Shown here: one piece after another, positions 1-8,836 of the stretch
How the letters are laid out: each line of letters begins with the position of its first letter
Position numbering within the stretch: the first letter of the stretch is position 1
DNA from: Sulfuricella denitrificans skB26
GTDB taxonomy: Bacteria > Pseudomonadota > Gammaproteobacteria > Burkholderiales > Sulfuricellaceae
Assembly (NCBI RefSeq): GCF_000297055.2
Contig: NC_022357.1
Span: forward strand, 3,033,666 to 3,097,665
Direction of reading: 5' to 3'
Length of the DNA stretch: 64,000 nucleotides
Position numbers and translations under genes: made by a program
The notes under the pieces: generated by a model
Told to the model about the DNA's origin: nothing
What the model saw: the letters and a program-made list of their open reading frames with translations, nothing else
Database searches by the model: none

Positions 1-724
1 AACGTCCTTGCGTCGCCCCCTGTTTGGCATGCTGGGTCGCGTCTATCCTAAAGCAGATTGGGCGCCGAAGATTTTCCGCGCCAAAGCCACACTCGAAGGC
101 ATGGCGCGCGATTCGGTCGAAGGCTATTTCCACAGCATCTCGCTGTGGAGCGACACCATGCGCGATCGCTTGTTCAGCCCAAGCTTCAAGCGCGAACTGC
201 AAGGTTATCGCGCGGTGGAAGTGATGCAGCGACACGATGCCCACTCACCCACTGATGAACCGCTCGCACGCGTGCAATACCTCGATATCAAAACTTATCT
301 GGTCGGTGACATCCTCACCAAAGTTGATCGCGCCAGCATGGCGCATGCGCTCGAAGTGCGCGAACCCTTGCTCGACCACAAGCTGGTGGAATGGGCATCG
401 TGCATCCAGCCGTCGCTTAAACTGAATGGGCGGGAGGGTAAATATATTTTCAAAAAAACCATGGAGCCCTACCTGCCCGACAACATTCTCTACCGCAAAA
501 AAATGGGCTTCGCCGTACCGCTGGCCAGTTGGTTCCGTGGCCCACTGAAAGATAGAGTGAGAAACGCTGTCCTTGGTCCAGTGCTGGCTCAAACCGGCTA
601 CTTCAACGCCGGCTATCTGAACGAGTTGGTGGATCTGCATCAATCCGGCTTGCGGGATTACAGCACGGCGCTATGGACGTTGCTGATGTTCGAGTCATTT
701 TTGCGCAATCAACAAGTCAATTAA
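1..724 (+). CDS. XrtA-associated amidotransferase (asparagine synthase family), C-terminal part
   Basis: This is the C-terminal 240 or so residues of an asparagine-synthetase-like amidotransferase; its 5' end lies outside the window. The reading frame is open from base 2. The visible part is the end of the ATP-pyrophosphatase synthetase domain: the GDILTKVDRASMAHALEVRE stretch and the following PLLDHKLVEWA are typical of AsnB-type proteins, and the GKYIFKKTMEPYLPD and KKMGFAVPL segments match the conserved C-terminal end. In exosortase A loci such a protein sits beside the glycosyltransferases, which is the case here. The actual amide product is unknown; sugar-acid amidation is an inference. 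A second family member is encoded at 35397-37235. Confidence 0.85.
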   Translation, partial: TSLRRPLFGMLGRVYPKADWAPKIFRAKATLEGMARDSVEGYFHSISLWSDTMRDRLFSPSFKRELQGYRAVEVMQRHDAHSPTDEPLARVQYLDIKTYLVGDILTKVDRASMAHALEVREPLLDHKLVEWASCIQPSLKLNGREGKYIFKKTMEPYLPDNILYRKKMGFAVPLASWFRGPLKDRVRNAVLGPVLAQTGYFNAGYLNELVDLHQSGLRDYSTALWTLLMFESFLRNQQVN

Positions 725-733
725 AGCAAAGTA

Positions 734-1954
734 ATGAGTTACCGTATCCTCCATATCCTCGATCATTCCATCCCGCTGCACAGTGGCTACACCTTTCGTA
801 GCGCTGCGATTCTGCGCGAGCAACGCGCATTAGGCTGGGCAACCTTCCACCTCACCAGCGAAAAGCAGGTCAATTGCGACGTGCTGGAAGAAGAGGTGGA
901 CGGGCTGCACTTCTATCGCACACCGAAGCATAACGGGCGATTAAGCCGGATGCCGGGGCTGAACCCGGTCGCGGTAATGCAAAGTTTGGCGCATCGGCTG
1001 AGCGAAGTGATTGCTATCGTGAAGCCAGATATTCTGCATGCGCATTCTCCAGTGTTGACCGCATTGCCAGCGCTGCGCGTGGGACATGCATTGGGCCTCC
1101 CGGTAGTGTACGAAGTGCGCGCATTCTGGGAAGACGCAGCGGCAGATCACGGCACGGCCAAAGAAGGCAGCATGCGTTATCGCTTAACCCGCGCCATGGA
1201 AACCTACGCCTTCAAGCATGTCGATGCGGTCACCACGATCTGCGAAGGCCTGCGTAGCGACATCGTCGCACGCGGCATTCCATCGAATAAGGTGACGGTG
1301 ATTCCGAATGCAGTCGATATCGAAAAATTTTCTCTCGGTGGCGAGCCGGACCAGCAACTCAAAACGCAGCTTGGCCTGAGCGGTGTTCGGGTACTGGGTT
1401 TCATCGGTTCCTTTTACGCCTATGAGGGGCTGGATCTATTGCTGGCCGCTTTCCCGAAAATCCTTGTGCAGGCCCCGGACGTGCGTATCCTGCTGGTAGG
1501 TGGCGGCCCACAAGAAGAAAGCCTGAAGCGGCAAGCCCATGCACTGGGCATCATGGACAAGGTCGTGTTCACTGGCCGCGTACCACACAGCGAAGTGAAC
1601 CGATATTACGACCTGGTGGACGTGCTCGTCTATCCACGCCACTCGATGCGTTTAACCGAATTGGTCACGCCGCTGAAGCCTTTAGAAGCGATGGCACAGG
1701 GCCGCTTATTTGTGGCCTCCGATGTGGGTGGCCACAGAGAACTGATTCGAGATGGCGAAACGGGTGTGCTGTTTAAAGCCGAGTCTCAGGAAGATCTGGC
1801 AAGTAAAGTGATTGATTTGATTAACACACCCAAGCGCTGGCCCGCGATGAAAACCGCCGGGCGGCGCTTTGTCGAGACCGAGCGCAACTGGAAAGTATCC
1901 GTAGAGCGCTATCGTGACGTTTATAATCGCTCGACCCGCAAGGCTGTGGAGTGA
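734..1954 (+). CDS. glycosyltransferase family 4, exosortase A-associated type
   Basis: A 406-residue GT-B glycosyltransferase, cytoplasmic or membrane-peripheral, expected to add one sugar to the lipid-linked repeat unit. The N-terminal HILDHSIPLHSGYTFRS stretch is characteristic of the exosortase-A-associated glycosyltransferase subfamily as I recall it. The C-terminal nucleotide-sugar domain shows PNAVDIEKF, the GGGPQEESL loop, and LKPLEAMAQGRLFVASDVGG in place of the usual EALACG motif. The ATG lies 9 bp after the preceding stop and the downstream gene begins at its stop codon, so it is within an operon. Donor and acceptor sugars cannot be read from sequence. Confidence 0.85.
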   Translation: MSYRILHILDHSIPLHSGYTFRSAAILREQRALGWATFHLTSEKQVNCDVLEEEVDGLHFYRTPKHNGRLSRMPGLNPVAVMQSLAHRLSEVIAIVKPDILHAHSPVLTALPALRVGHALGLPVVYEVRAFWEDAAADHGTAKEGSMRYRLTRAMETYAFKHVDAVTTICEGLRSDIVARGIPSNKVTVIPNAVDIEKFSLGGEPDQQLKTQLGLSGVRVLGFIGSFYAYEGLDLLLAAFPKILVQAPDVRILLVGGGPQEESLKRQAHALGIMDKVVFTGRVPHSEVNRYYDLVDVLVYPRHSMRLTELVTPLKPLEAMAQGRLFVASDVGGHRELIRDGETGVLFKAESQEDLASKVIDLINTPKRWPAMKTAGRRFVETERNWKVSVERYRDVYNRSTRKAVE

Positions 1955-1959
1955 CCGGG

Positions 1960-3075
1960 ATGAGAATTCAGGATTTAAAAATTGCCCTCATCGGGCCACT
2001 GCCGCCACCTTCTGGCGGCATGGCCAATCAAACCCGGCAATTGGCCGGGCTGCTGGCGCAAGAAGGTATCGGCGTGGAACTGGTACAAGTCAACGCGCCC
2101 TACCGGCCACGCTGGATCGGCCAGATCAAAGGGCTGCGCGCCGTGTTTCGCCTGCTGCCGTATTTTATTCATCTATGGCGAGCATCAAGCCGCGCCGACT
2201 TGTTTCACATCATGGCCAACTCGGGTTGGTCCTGGCACTTGTTTGCGGCGCCGGCCATCTGGATCGCAAAAATTAAAAAAATCCCGGTTGTCGTTAACTA
2301 CCGGGGGGGAGAAGCGGAAAGCTTTCTTACTCGCGCTCTGCGCTGGGTGAAGCCAAGTTTGGAGCGGACGGATATATTGATTGTGCCATCCGGGTTTCTC
2401 CAGGAAGTGTTTGGCCGCTTTGGTTTCACGACAACTATCGTGCCGAATGTAATTAATCTAACGCGGTTTTCTCCAAGGATGCCATCTTCGAATAGCGCAC
2501 AATGGCCGCATATCCTCGTTGCGCGCAACCTCGAACCAATTTATGACAACACGAGCGCATTGCGTGCATTCCGAATTGTTAAAGATCGGTTGCCAAGCGC
2601 ACGAATGACCATCGCAGGCTCAGGACCGGAGCGCGCCGCGCTCGAAGGCCTGGCGCGTGTTTTGAACATCGATACTGCCGTGCATTTCACCGGGCGAGTG
2701 GAAAATGAACACATGCCTGAACTCTATCGTTCAGCGGATGTGATGATCAATCCTAGCCTTGCCGACAATATGCCTATTTCCGTCCTGGAGGCGTTGGCGA
2801 GCGGCGTACCGATCGTCAGCACCAATGTGGGAGGGGTTCCTTTTCTGGTGGAAGACGGGCGAACCGCGCTGCTGATTCCGCCGGGCGACCCACAAGCCAT
2901 GGCGCAAGCCTTGATACAAGTGTTGACCACACCGGATCTTGCGCGGCGCCTGTCCGAAGCAGGCCTGGCAAGCGTCCAGCAATATACCTGGCAATGTGTG
3001 CGCGAGCGATTGTTCGGCGTGTATGCTCAACTGTGCACCATCGAAACAGCGCAAACCTCAGCGGAGAGCCCGTGA
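1960..3075 (+). CDS. glycosyltransferase family 4
   Basis: A 371-residue GT-B fold glycosyltransferase. The N-terminal ALIGPLPPPSGGMANQT glycine-rich loop and the C-terminal RSADVMINPSLADNMPISVLEALASG motif (E of the EX7E pair) mark family GT4. An in-frame GTG at 1951 overlaps the previous stop, but a GGAG at 1948-1951 sits 8 nt before ATG 1960, so I chose 1960. The end overlaps the GTG start of the next gene. Its role is sugar addition to the exopolysaccharide repeat unit; the specificity is unknown. Confidence 0.85.
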   Translation: MRIQDLKIALIGPLPPPSGGMANQTRQLAGLLAQEGIGVELVQVNAPYRPRWIGQIKGLRAVFRLLPYFIHLWRASSRADLFHIMANSGWSWHLFAAPAIWIAKIKKIPVVVNYRGGEAESFLTRALRWVKPSLERTDILIVPSGFLQEVFGRFGFTTTIVPNVINLTRFSPRMPSSNSAQWPHILVARNLEPIYDNTSALRAFRIVKDRLPSARMTIAGSGPERAALEGLARVLNIDTAVHFTGRVENEHMPELYRSADVMINPSLADNMPISVLEALASGVPIVSTNVGGVPFLVEDGRTALLIPPGDPQAMAQALIQVLTTPDLARRLSEAGLASVQQYTWQCVRERLFGVYAQLCTIETAQTSAESP

Positions 3076-4472
3076 GCCCATTGTCGATAAACGCCATGAT
3101 AGGCAGTTCTATCTACCGTTTGCAGGAGCACCTTCTGCATCGACCGACGTTTGCTTATTTGCATGAACTGGAGCGCTCGCAATGGCTATCGCGTCCAGAA
3201 ATAGAGCAGCTTCAGTTGCAAAAACTTCAAGGACTGCTGAACGTAGCGGCACAACATTGCCCCTGGCATGCGGCGCGCATTCAAGCAGCCGGACTCGACC
3301 TATCATGTCCGTTAACGCTTGCCAGCCTCCGAAAACTGCCCACCATGGACAAAGCCGATGCGGCAGCCAACCGCGACCAGTTGGTTTGGCATGGTGCACC
3401 AGGTGGTACGTTTCGCTACAACACTGGCGGCTCGAGCGGCAAACCGTTGATCTTTTTTTACGGTCGGCAGCGGCAGGCTTCCGATGCGGCGGGCAGGATG
3501 CGTGCCCGCCGCTGGTGGGGCGTGGAGCCGGGTGAGCGTGAAGTGTATTTATGGGGTGCACCGGTCGAACTCAATAAAACAGATCGCATCAAAACCTTGC
3601 GCGATCGTTTGGTGAATCAGATGGTGCTGAACGCATTCGATATGTCACCCGTGCGGATGGATACTTACATCCAGGCAATTCAATCCTGGCAGCCTCGGTG
3701 CCTTTACGGCTACGCCAGTTCGGTGGCCTTGCTAGCTGCGCATGCGAAGGAACGTAATATGCGCTTCAAGCTACCCAAATTGCGGGTAGTGTGCACTACG
3801 GGTGAGCCGCTTTTCCCCCATCAGCGGTCACTTATTCAGGAAGTGTTTGGCGTGCCAGTGGCCAATGAATTTGGCAGCCGCGACATCGGCTTCACCGCCC
3901 ACGAAACGCCGCACGGACAAATGCTGCTGATCAGCGAAAGCATTCTGCTGGAGGTGCACGACCCTCAAGGTCAGCCAGTCAAGCCGGGGGAAGCAGGTGA
4001 AGCGGTCATAAGCGGGTTGTGTTCCGAGGCGCAACCTTTCATCCGCTATCGCACCGGTGACATGGTGCGGATGAGCGAAGAACCATGCCGCGATGGGCGT
4101 GGCCTGCATGTTATCTCCGAAGTAGTAGGACGCAGCACGGATTTTCTGGTAAAAAGTGATGGCACCATCATGCACGCGCTGGCCGGCATTTATGTGCTGC
4201 GCGCCATAGAAGGTGTGGCTGAATTCAAGCTGATACAGCACGAACTGCGCGATTTGGAAGTGTTAGTAGTTCGGAACACGAGCTGGCGTAAAGAAGCTCT
4301 ACGCAACATCGAAATTGAGCTGAAAGAACGAATGGGAGAAGATGTGAATATCCGAATTCAACTCGTGGACAACATCGCACCTGAGGCATCCGGCAAACAT
4401 CGCTATGTCGTCAGCCATGTATCACTTGCCGGTGGGTTAGGTATCGCCACATCGGACGGCGCCGCGAACTGA
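3072..4472 (+). CDS. PaaK/CapK-like adenylate-forming enzyme
   Basis: A 466-residue protein of the phenylacetate-CoA ligase (PaaK/CapK) branch of the ANL superfamily, which activates carboxylic acids with ATP. The phosphate-binding loop NTGGSSGKP is at about residues 117-125. Further conserved parts are YASSVALLAAHA, VVCTTGEPLF, NEFGSRDIGF and FIRYRTGDMVRM. The GTG at 3072 overlaps the previous stop (GTGA) and has GGAG 5 nt upstream; an ATG at 3096 is the alternative. CapK-like proteins are common in capsule loci without a settled role. Activation of an acyl or amino-acid substituent for polysaccharide decoration is an inference. Confidence 0.8.
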   Translation: MSPLSINAMIGSSIYRLQEHLLHRPTFAYLHELERSQWLSRPEIEQLQLQKLQGLLNVAAQHCPWHAARIQAAGLDLSCPLTLASLRKLPTMDKADAAANRDQLVWHGAPGGTFRYNTGGSSGKPLIFFYGRQRQASDAAGRMRARRWWGVEPGEREVYLWGAPVELNKTDRIKTLRDRLVNQMVLNAFDMSPVRMDTYIQAIQSWQPRCLYGYASSVALLAAHAKERNMRFKLPKLRVVCTTGEPLFPHQRSLIQEVFGVPVANEFGSRDIGFTAHETPHGQMLLISESILLEVHDPQGQPVKPGEAGEAVISGLCSEAQPFIRYRTGDMVRMSEEPCRDGRGLHVISEVVGRSTDFLVKSDGTIMHALAGIYVLRAIEGVAEFKLIQHELRDLEVLVVRNTSWRKEALRNIEIELKERMGEDVNIRIQLVDNIAPEASGKHRYVVSHVSLAGGLGIATSDGAAN

Positions 4473-5710
4473 TGAGGGGCGGAGTGAATCTTGCAACCCT
4501 GTTAAGCTTGCCGTTCCGCTTTAAACCCTGGCGACCGCGCCACCTTCGTCTCATCATGAATGATCTGATGCGACCGGCCGCGGAAAAACCGCGCTCGCAC
4601 CAGATGCATCTTGTCGGTGTCATTGATTGGCTATGTCGCGCACAGGATGTGCGCGAGAACCAGTTGGATGCGGGAGGCGTTTCTGCCGGCTGGAGTTTTG
4701 AGGATGGCTGGCTGCCGAGCTATCCCGAGACAACCGGCTACATCATTGAGACCTTTTTGGCTGCGGCAAATATCCTTGACCGGCCGGAATTGGTGTCGCG
4801 AGCCCAGCGCATGATCGATTGGGAACTTTCAATTCAGCTGCAAGATGGGGCTTTCCCTGGGCATTTCGGTGAGGCCGGCAGCCAACCCGTTATTTTCAAT
4901 ACCGGGCAGATCATGCATGGCATGCTCGCCGGTTACCTGCTGCTGGGCCGTAAGGAATGCCTGGAAGCCGCCGTCAAAGCCGGCTGGTGGCTGACACGAC
5001 AGCAAGAAGCCGATGGCTGCTGGCGGCGCTTCGAACACAATGACGTTCCACACGTATACAACACCCGTGGCACTTGGGCGCTGCTCGCCACAGGCCTCAT
5101 CGCAAATGAACGGGAACTGACACAGGCGGCACGGCGCAACCTCGACTGGGCGCTTACCCAGCAGACCCAATCCGGCTGGTTTTCCACCAATGCCTTTACC
5201 TCCGACAAAGCCCCCTTTACACACACCATCGCCTATGCGATTCGGGGCTTTCTGGAAAGCGGCGTACTGCTGGGAGATGAACGTTACCTGTCGGCTGCGC
5301 TTGTCGCTGCTCGCGGCATGGCACGCGCCCAGCGCGCAGATGGCTGGCTCGCAGGCACTTATGCCGACAACTGGGAACCGCGCGCAACCTATAGCTGCCT
5401 TACCGGCGTAGCTCAGATGAGCCTCAACTGGACGCGTCTGGCGCAAGATGGCGGCGCGCCCGAACTGCGTGAGCATGCACGGCGCGCAATCGAATACGTA
5501 AAGCGCACCCAACGCCTCGATGATGCGGATAATGCCGTTAAAGGCGGCATTGCCGGATCCTCTCCCATTTGGGGGGATTATTCCCGCTTCGAATATCCCA
5601 ACTGGGCAGCGAAGTTTTTCGCCGATGCGCTGATGATGGACATGAAGGATGAGGCAATTCCGCCTGTTGCCACTCGGTTGGCTAATCAGGGAGCGCAGAG
5701 CCATGGCTGA
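4472..5710 (+). CDS. alpha/alpha-toroid protein, VpsJ-like polysaccharide biosynthesis factor
   Basis: A 412-residue protein without a signal peptide. It is built of repeated helical hairpins with QxxDGxW/F motifs (LQDGAFPGHF, QEADGCWRRF, TQSGWFSTNAF, RADGWLAGTY) as in the (alpha/alpha)6 barrels of terpene cyclases and many sugar-processing enzymes. The pieces SYPETTGYIIETF and FNTGQIMHGM recur almost unchanged in the protein at 22939-23877, so the two are paralogues. I recall Vibrio VpsJ as a similar protein, hence the call. It starts at the last base of the preceding stop (TGATG). The enzymatic reaction is unknown; epimerase or hydrolase action on the glycan is a guess. Confidence 0.6.
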   Translation: MRGGVNLATLLSLPFRFKPWRPRHLRLIMNDLMRPAAEKPRSHQMHLVGVIDWLCRAQDVRENQLDAGGVSAGWSFEDGWLPSYPETTGYIIETFLAAANILDRPELVSRAQRMIDWELSIQLQDGAFPGHFGEAGSQPVIFNTGQIMHGMLAGYLLLGRKECLEAAVKAGWWLTRQQEADGCWRRFEHNDVPHVYNTRGTWALLATGLIANERELTQAARRNLDWALTQQTQSGWFSTNAFTSDKAPFTHTIAYAIRGFLESGVLLGDERYLSAALVAARGMARAQRADGWLAGTYADNWEPRATYSCLTGVAQMSLNWTRLAQDGGAPELREHARRAIEYVKRTQRLDDADNAVKGGIAGSSPIWGDYSRFEYPNWAAKFFADALMMDMKDEAIPPVATRLANQGAQSHG

Positions 5711-6524
5711 CTTATCCGTCATGGTGCTGTGCGGCCGCTCTCCGCGGCACCTTTATGTGGCGAACCGGTTATGCGGCGCGGCGAATGTAGTTGCCATTGT
5801 CCAGGAGGCAGGCAGCCACTGGACGACGAAAAAAGTCCTGAAGTTGCTGCGACCGGATAATCTATGGCGCAAGGTATGGCGCTGGTTGCGTGATCGCAGA
5901 CGATATACCGGCGGGGGTGAAGGAAAATTTTTCTTTGGTGAAACGGGGCCTCGTCTGGCACGGGCGGATCTGGTCACCGAAGTGCCTCACATCAACCATC
6001 CCGATGTCGTCGAACTGGCGCGTCGCTTGCAGCCAGATGTGATTGCGGTATTTGGCACCTCGCTGATCCGCGGCCCTTTGCTTGACATGGGGCTAATCGG
6101 CATCATGAATTTGCACGGCGGTCTTTCACCTGAATATCGCGGTGCAGATTGCACATTCTGGGCCCTATACAATGGCGAGCCGGAGAAAGTCGGCTGCACG
6201 CTACACTTCATCGATCCGGGCATCGACACCGGCAGGCTCATCGCCCATGTCTGCCCGGAAGTACATGCAGGTGATGATGAGTTGAATCTGTTCTGGCGCA
6301 GCGTTCGTGACAGCGCTGAGATCTACGCAGAAGCACTGGCCCGTTTAGCCCAGGGCGAGCCTCTGGGTGCGCAGCAGCCAGGCAAGGGTAAGCTTTACCA
6401 GGTAAAAGATCGCAGATGGCATCATGAGCGACAAGTGGCCGAGCATTTACGCAAAGGACTCCTGCGGGACGTCCAATTACCAAAACGCGTAACCTGGTTC
6501 AATGCAGGGGAAAAAACAGCATGA
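5703..6524 (+). CDS. formyltransferase family protein (10-formyl-THF dependent)
   Basis: A 273-residue member of the methionyl-tRNA/GART/ArnA formyltransferase fold. The signature NLHGGLSPEYRG holds Asn136 and His138, and Asp175 lies in IDPGIDTGRL, giving the full Asn-His-Asp catalytic set with the usual 38-39 residue spacing. Such enzymes in surface polysaccharide loci N-formylate amino sugars. ATG 5703 is preceded by GGAG at about 10 nt and overlaps the end of the toroid gene by 8 nt. It ends with an ATGA overlap into the ligase-like gene. N-formylation of a 4-amino sugar is the likely role, although no aminotransferase for such a sugar is visible in the window. Confidence 0.8.
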   Translation: MADLSVMVLCGRSPRHLYVANRLCGAANVVAIVQEAGSHWTTKKVLKLLRPDNLWRKVWRWLRDRRRYTGGGEGKFFFGETGPRLARADLVTEVPHINHPDVVELARRLQPDVIAVFGTSLIRGPLLDMGLIGIMNLHGGLSPEYRGADCTFWALYNGEPEKVGCTLHFIDPGIDTGRLIAHVCPEVHAGDDELNLFWRSVRDSAEIYAEALARLAQGEPLGAQQPGKGKLYQVKDRRWHHERQVAEHLRKGLLRDVQLPKRVTWFNAGEKTA

Positions 6525-7849
6525 GGGATATCTTTGTCACCGTTGTCGTGTTTGGCGCCCTGGTGCTAGTCTTCAAGCATCCTCACTACGGAATCTATCT
6601 GTGGTCCTGGCTCAGCTACATGAACCCCCACAAGCTGGCATGGGGATTTGCGACCACTATCCCATTCGCGTTCATGACCGCATTGACCACCTTGACGGTT
6701 TACCTGCTCTCAAAAGAACCCAAGCGCCTTCCGTGGACTCCGGAAACCATCCTGTTGCTCCTTTTTCTGGGCTGGGTGACATTTACTACTTTCTTCGCAT
6801 TTTACCCACAATCAGCTTGGGAGGAGTGGGATAAGGTCTTGAAGATCCAGATCATGACACTGCTGACTGCGATGTTGATAACAGACCGAAAACGCATGGA
6901 CGGCCTGGTATGGGTGATCGCGCTCTCGCTTGCATTTTACGGAGTCAAAGGTGGAATTTTTACCATTTTGAATGGCGGCATATATCACGTGCAGGGTCCG
7001 GCAACCACTTTCATTGCCGGAAGCAACGAGATAGGGTTGGCACTGATCATGACGGTTCCATTGCTTCGGTACCTGCACCTGCAGTCACAGAACAAGCTGA
7101 TTCGGTTGGGGTTGGCGGCCAGTATGGTACTAACCGGGCTGGCCGCAATCGGATCGCAATCACGCGGGGCTCTGCTGGCTGCAGCCGCCATGGGCGGTCT
7201 GCTCTGGTTAAAAAGCCGCAACAAGGTGACCACAGCGTTCTATATCATCGCGGCAATCATCTTGATCGCGTCGATCATGCCCCAGGAATATTGGGACCGC
7301 ATGCACACCATCCAAAACTATCAGGAGGACGCCTCGGCAATGGGTCGCATCAATGCCTGGCACACCGCCATTAACGTGGCAAAGTCTCGCATCACCGGAG
7401 GGGGGTTCGAAGCCTTCCAAGGCCCGACTTTCCTTCTGTACGCCCCAGACCCCGATAACGTGCACGATGTGCATAGCATCTACTTCGAAGTCCTGGGTGA
7501 GCATGGCTTTATTGGCTTTGGCTTATTCGTGCTCATTGGGCTGACCGCATGGCGGACGGGAAGCAAAGTTATCCGGAAATGTCAAAATGATCCGGACCAG
7601 AAGTGGGCAGCTGACTTGGCAGCCATGACTCAGGTGAGCATGGTTGGCTATGCGACGGGGGGCGCGTTTCTTGGCCTTGCGTATTTTGATTACTACTACC
7701 ATTTGGTAATTATTCTGGTGCTGACATACCAGATTGCTGTCAAGAACACTTGGGGAACGCTGGAGATGGACAACCTGACTGATTCCGACGTAGTTCAGGC
7801 TATGCCCCAGAGAATCCTCGCTCAAAAGCAGCGCATCCGCCTGCCATAA
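6521..7849 (+). CDS. exosortase A-associated O-antigen ligase/polymerase-like membrane protein
   Basis: A 442-residue inner-membrane protein with about ten to twelve predicted membrane helices. It belongs to the Wzy/WaaL superfamily, in the subgroup that occurs with exosortase A (putative O-glycosylation ligase, as I recall it). The N-terminal KHPHYGIYLWSWLSYMNPH is typical. The large periplasmic loop between the late helices carries the AMGRINAWHTA and GGGFEAF segments found in Wzy/ligase proteins. It overlaps the formyltransferase by ATGA. Its role is either repeat-unit polymerisation or transfer of glycan to an acceptor, possibly PEP-CTERM proteins; sequence alone does not decide. Confidence 0.85.
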   Translation: MRDIFVTVVVFGALVLVFKHPHYGIYLWSWLSYMNPHKLAWGFATTIPFAFMTALTTLTVYLLSKEPKRLPWTPETILLLLFLGWVTFTTFFAFYPQSAWEEWDKVLKIQIMTLLTAMLITDRKRMDGLVWVIALSLAFYGVKGGIFTILNGGIYHVQGPATTFIAGSNEIGLALIMTVPLLRYLHLQSQNKLIRLGLAASMVLTGLAAIGSQSRGALLAAAAMGGLLWLKSRNKVTTAFYIIAAIILIASIMPQEYWDRMHTIQNYQEDASAMGRINAWHTAINVAKSRITGGGFEAFQGPTFLLYAPDPDNVHDVHSIYFEVLGEHGFIGFGLFVLIGLTAWRTGSKVIRKCQNDPDQKWAADLAAMTQVSMVGYATGGAFLGLAYFDYYYHLVIILVLTYQIAVKNTWGTLEMDNLTDSDVVQAMPQRILAQKQRIRLP

Positions 7850-7903
7850 TGGATACAGAGGCTAGCGGTGTCAGCTAACTAAAACGGTGAAGGGAAACCG
7901 GAT

Positions 7904-8827
7904 TTGAGATATTTCTGGCTTAAAGTTGATAAAACCCTACGCCATCACGGCCAACAAGTGCTACGCGGCCTGCGGAGTTTATGGTGGGATATTGCTCGCA
8001 CCGGACCGGACCGGCCGATCTTCGTAATTGGCTGTAGCCGTGCCGGCACCACCATGCTGTATAAAACATTAGCTGCTTCCCCCGAATTGGGTTCACTGAA
8101 TCGGGAGACCCATGATTTTTGGGTCGCGTTACATCCGTTGGCGGAAAAAAATTGGGACACACATGCACTTTCGGCCCAAGATGCGACGCCCAAGGACCGA
8201 AAAGTGGTGGCCCGCTATTTTTACGCTTGGAGTGGCAATTCGCGCTGGATCGACAAAAACAATCAAAATGGCTTGTGCGTGCCTTATTTGCAGGCACTTT
8301 TCCCCGAAGCCATCTTCGTCTATATCAAGCGCAGCCCGGGAGACAACATCAATTCACTTATCGAAGGCTGGGGCAAGGAAGGCAAATATTCCACCTGGTC
8401 GGACGATCTTCCTGCGCGAGTAGAAATAGATGGCGGGCGATATACCAAGTGGTGTTTTTTCCTGACCGACGGTTGGCGCCAATATCTCAAAGCGCCGGTA
8501 GAAGAGGTGGCCGCGTTTCAGTATCGCGCCATAAATGAGGCCATCATGGCGGCTAAGGCAACGGTACCCGCGGATAAATGGATAGAAGTTTTTTATGAAG
8601 ACCTGGTGCGCGATCCCGTCGCAGGTTTCCGCGCCATTTTCCAATCCTGTCAACTGCAATTCGATACACCGATAGAAAGCCTATGCCGCAATGTGCTGGA
8701 AACGCCCTACGACGCATTTGGCGAAATACGGATCGACAAGTGGCGGGACGGTCGTAACCGCGAACGAGTGGAGCGTGTACTGCCGCTGGTACGGGCAACA
8801 GCTCTGCAAATGGGTTACCCAAACTAA
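7904..8827 (+). CDS. PAPS-dependent sulfotransferase family protein
   Basis: A 307-residue P-loop sulfotransferase. The 5'-phosphosulfate loop is FVIGCSRAGTTML at about residues 39-51, and the 3'-phosphate-binding region is IKRSPGDNINSLIEGW. VFYEDLVRDPVAGF is the conserved YEDL segment near the C-terminal third. There is no in-frame ATG before the P-loop, so TTG 7904, about 9 nt after AAGGG, is the most plausible start. It probably transfers sulfate from PAPS to a sugar of the exopolysaccharide. The fusion protein at 33695-35257 could make the PAPS. Confidence 0.8.
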   Translation: MRYFWLKVDKTLRHHGQQVLRGLRSLWWDIARTGPDRPIFVIGCSRAGTTMLYKTLAASPELGSLNRETHDFWVALHPLAEKNWDTHALSAQDATPKDRKVVARYFYAWSGNSRWIDKNNQNGLCVPYLQALFPEAIFVYIKRSPGDNINSLIEGWGKEGKYSTWSDDLPARVEIDGGRYTKWCFFLTDGWRQYLKAPVEEVAAFQYRAINEAIMAAKATVPADKWIEVFYEDLVRDPVAGFRAIFQSCQLQFDTPIESLCRNVLETPYDAFGEIRIDKWRDGRNRERVERVLPLVRATALQMGYPN

Positions 8828-8836
8828 CACATCGAT

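Noticed and set aside
4829..5722. A 297-codon minus-strand open frame
   Set aside because: It is fully opposite the toroid gene, has Cys/Gly-rich, non-protein-like composition and no ribosome-binding site.
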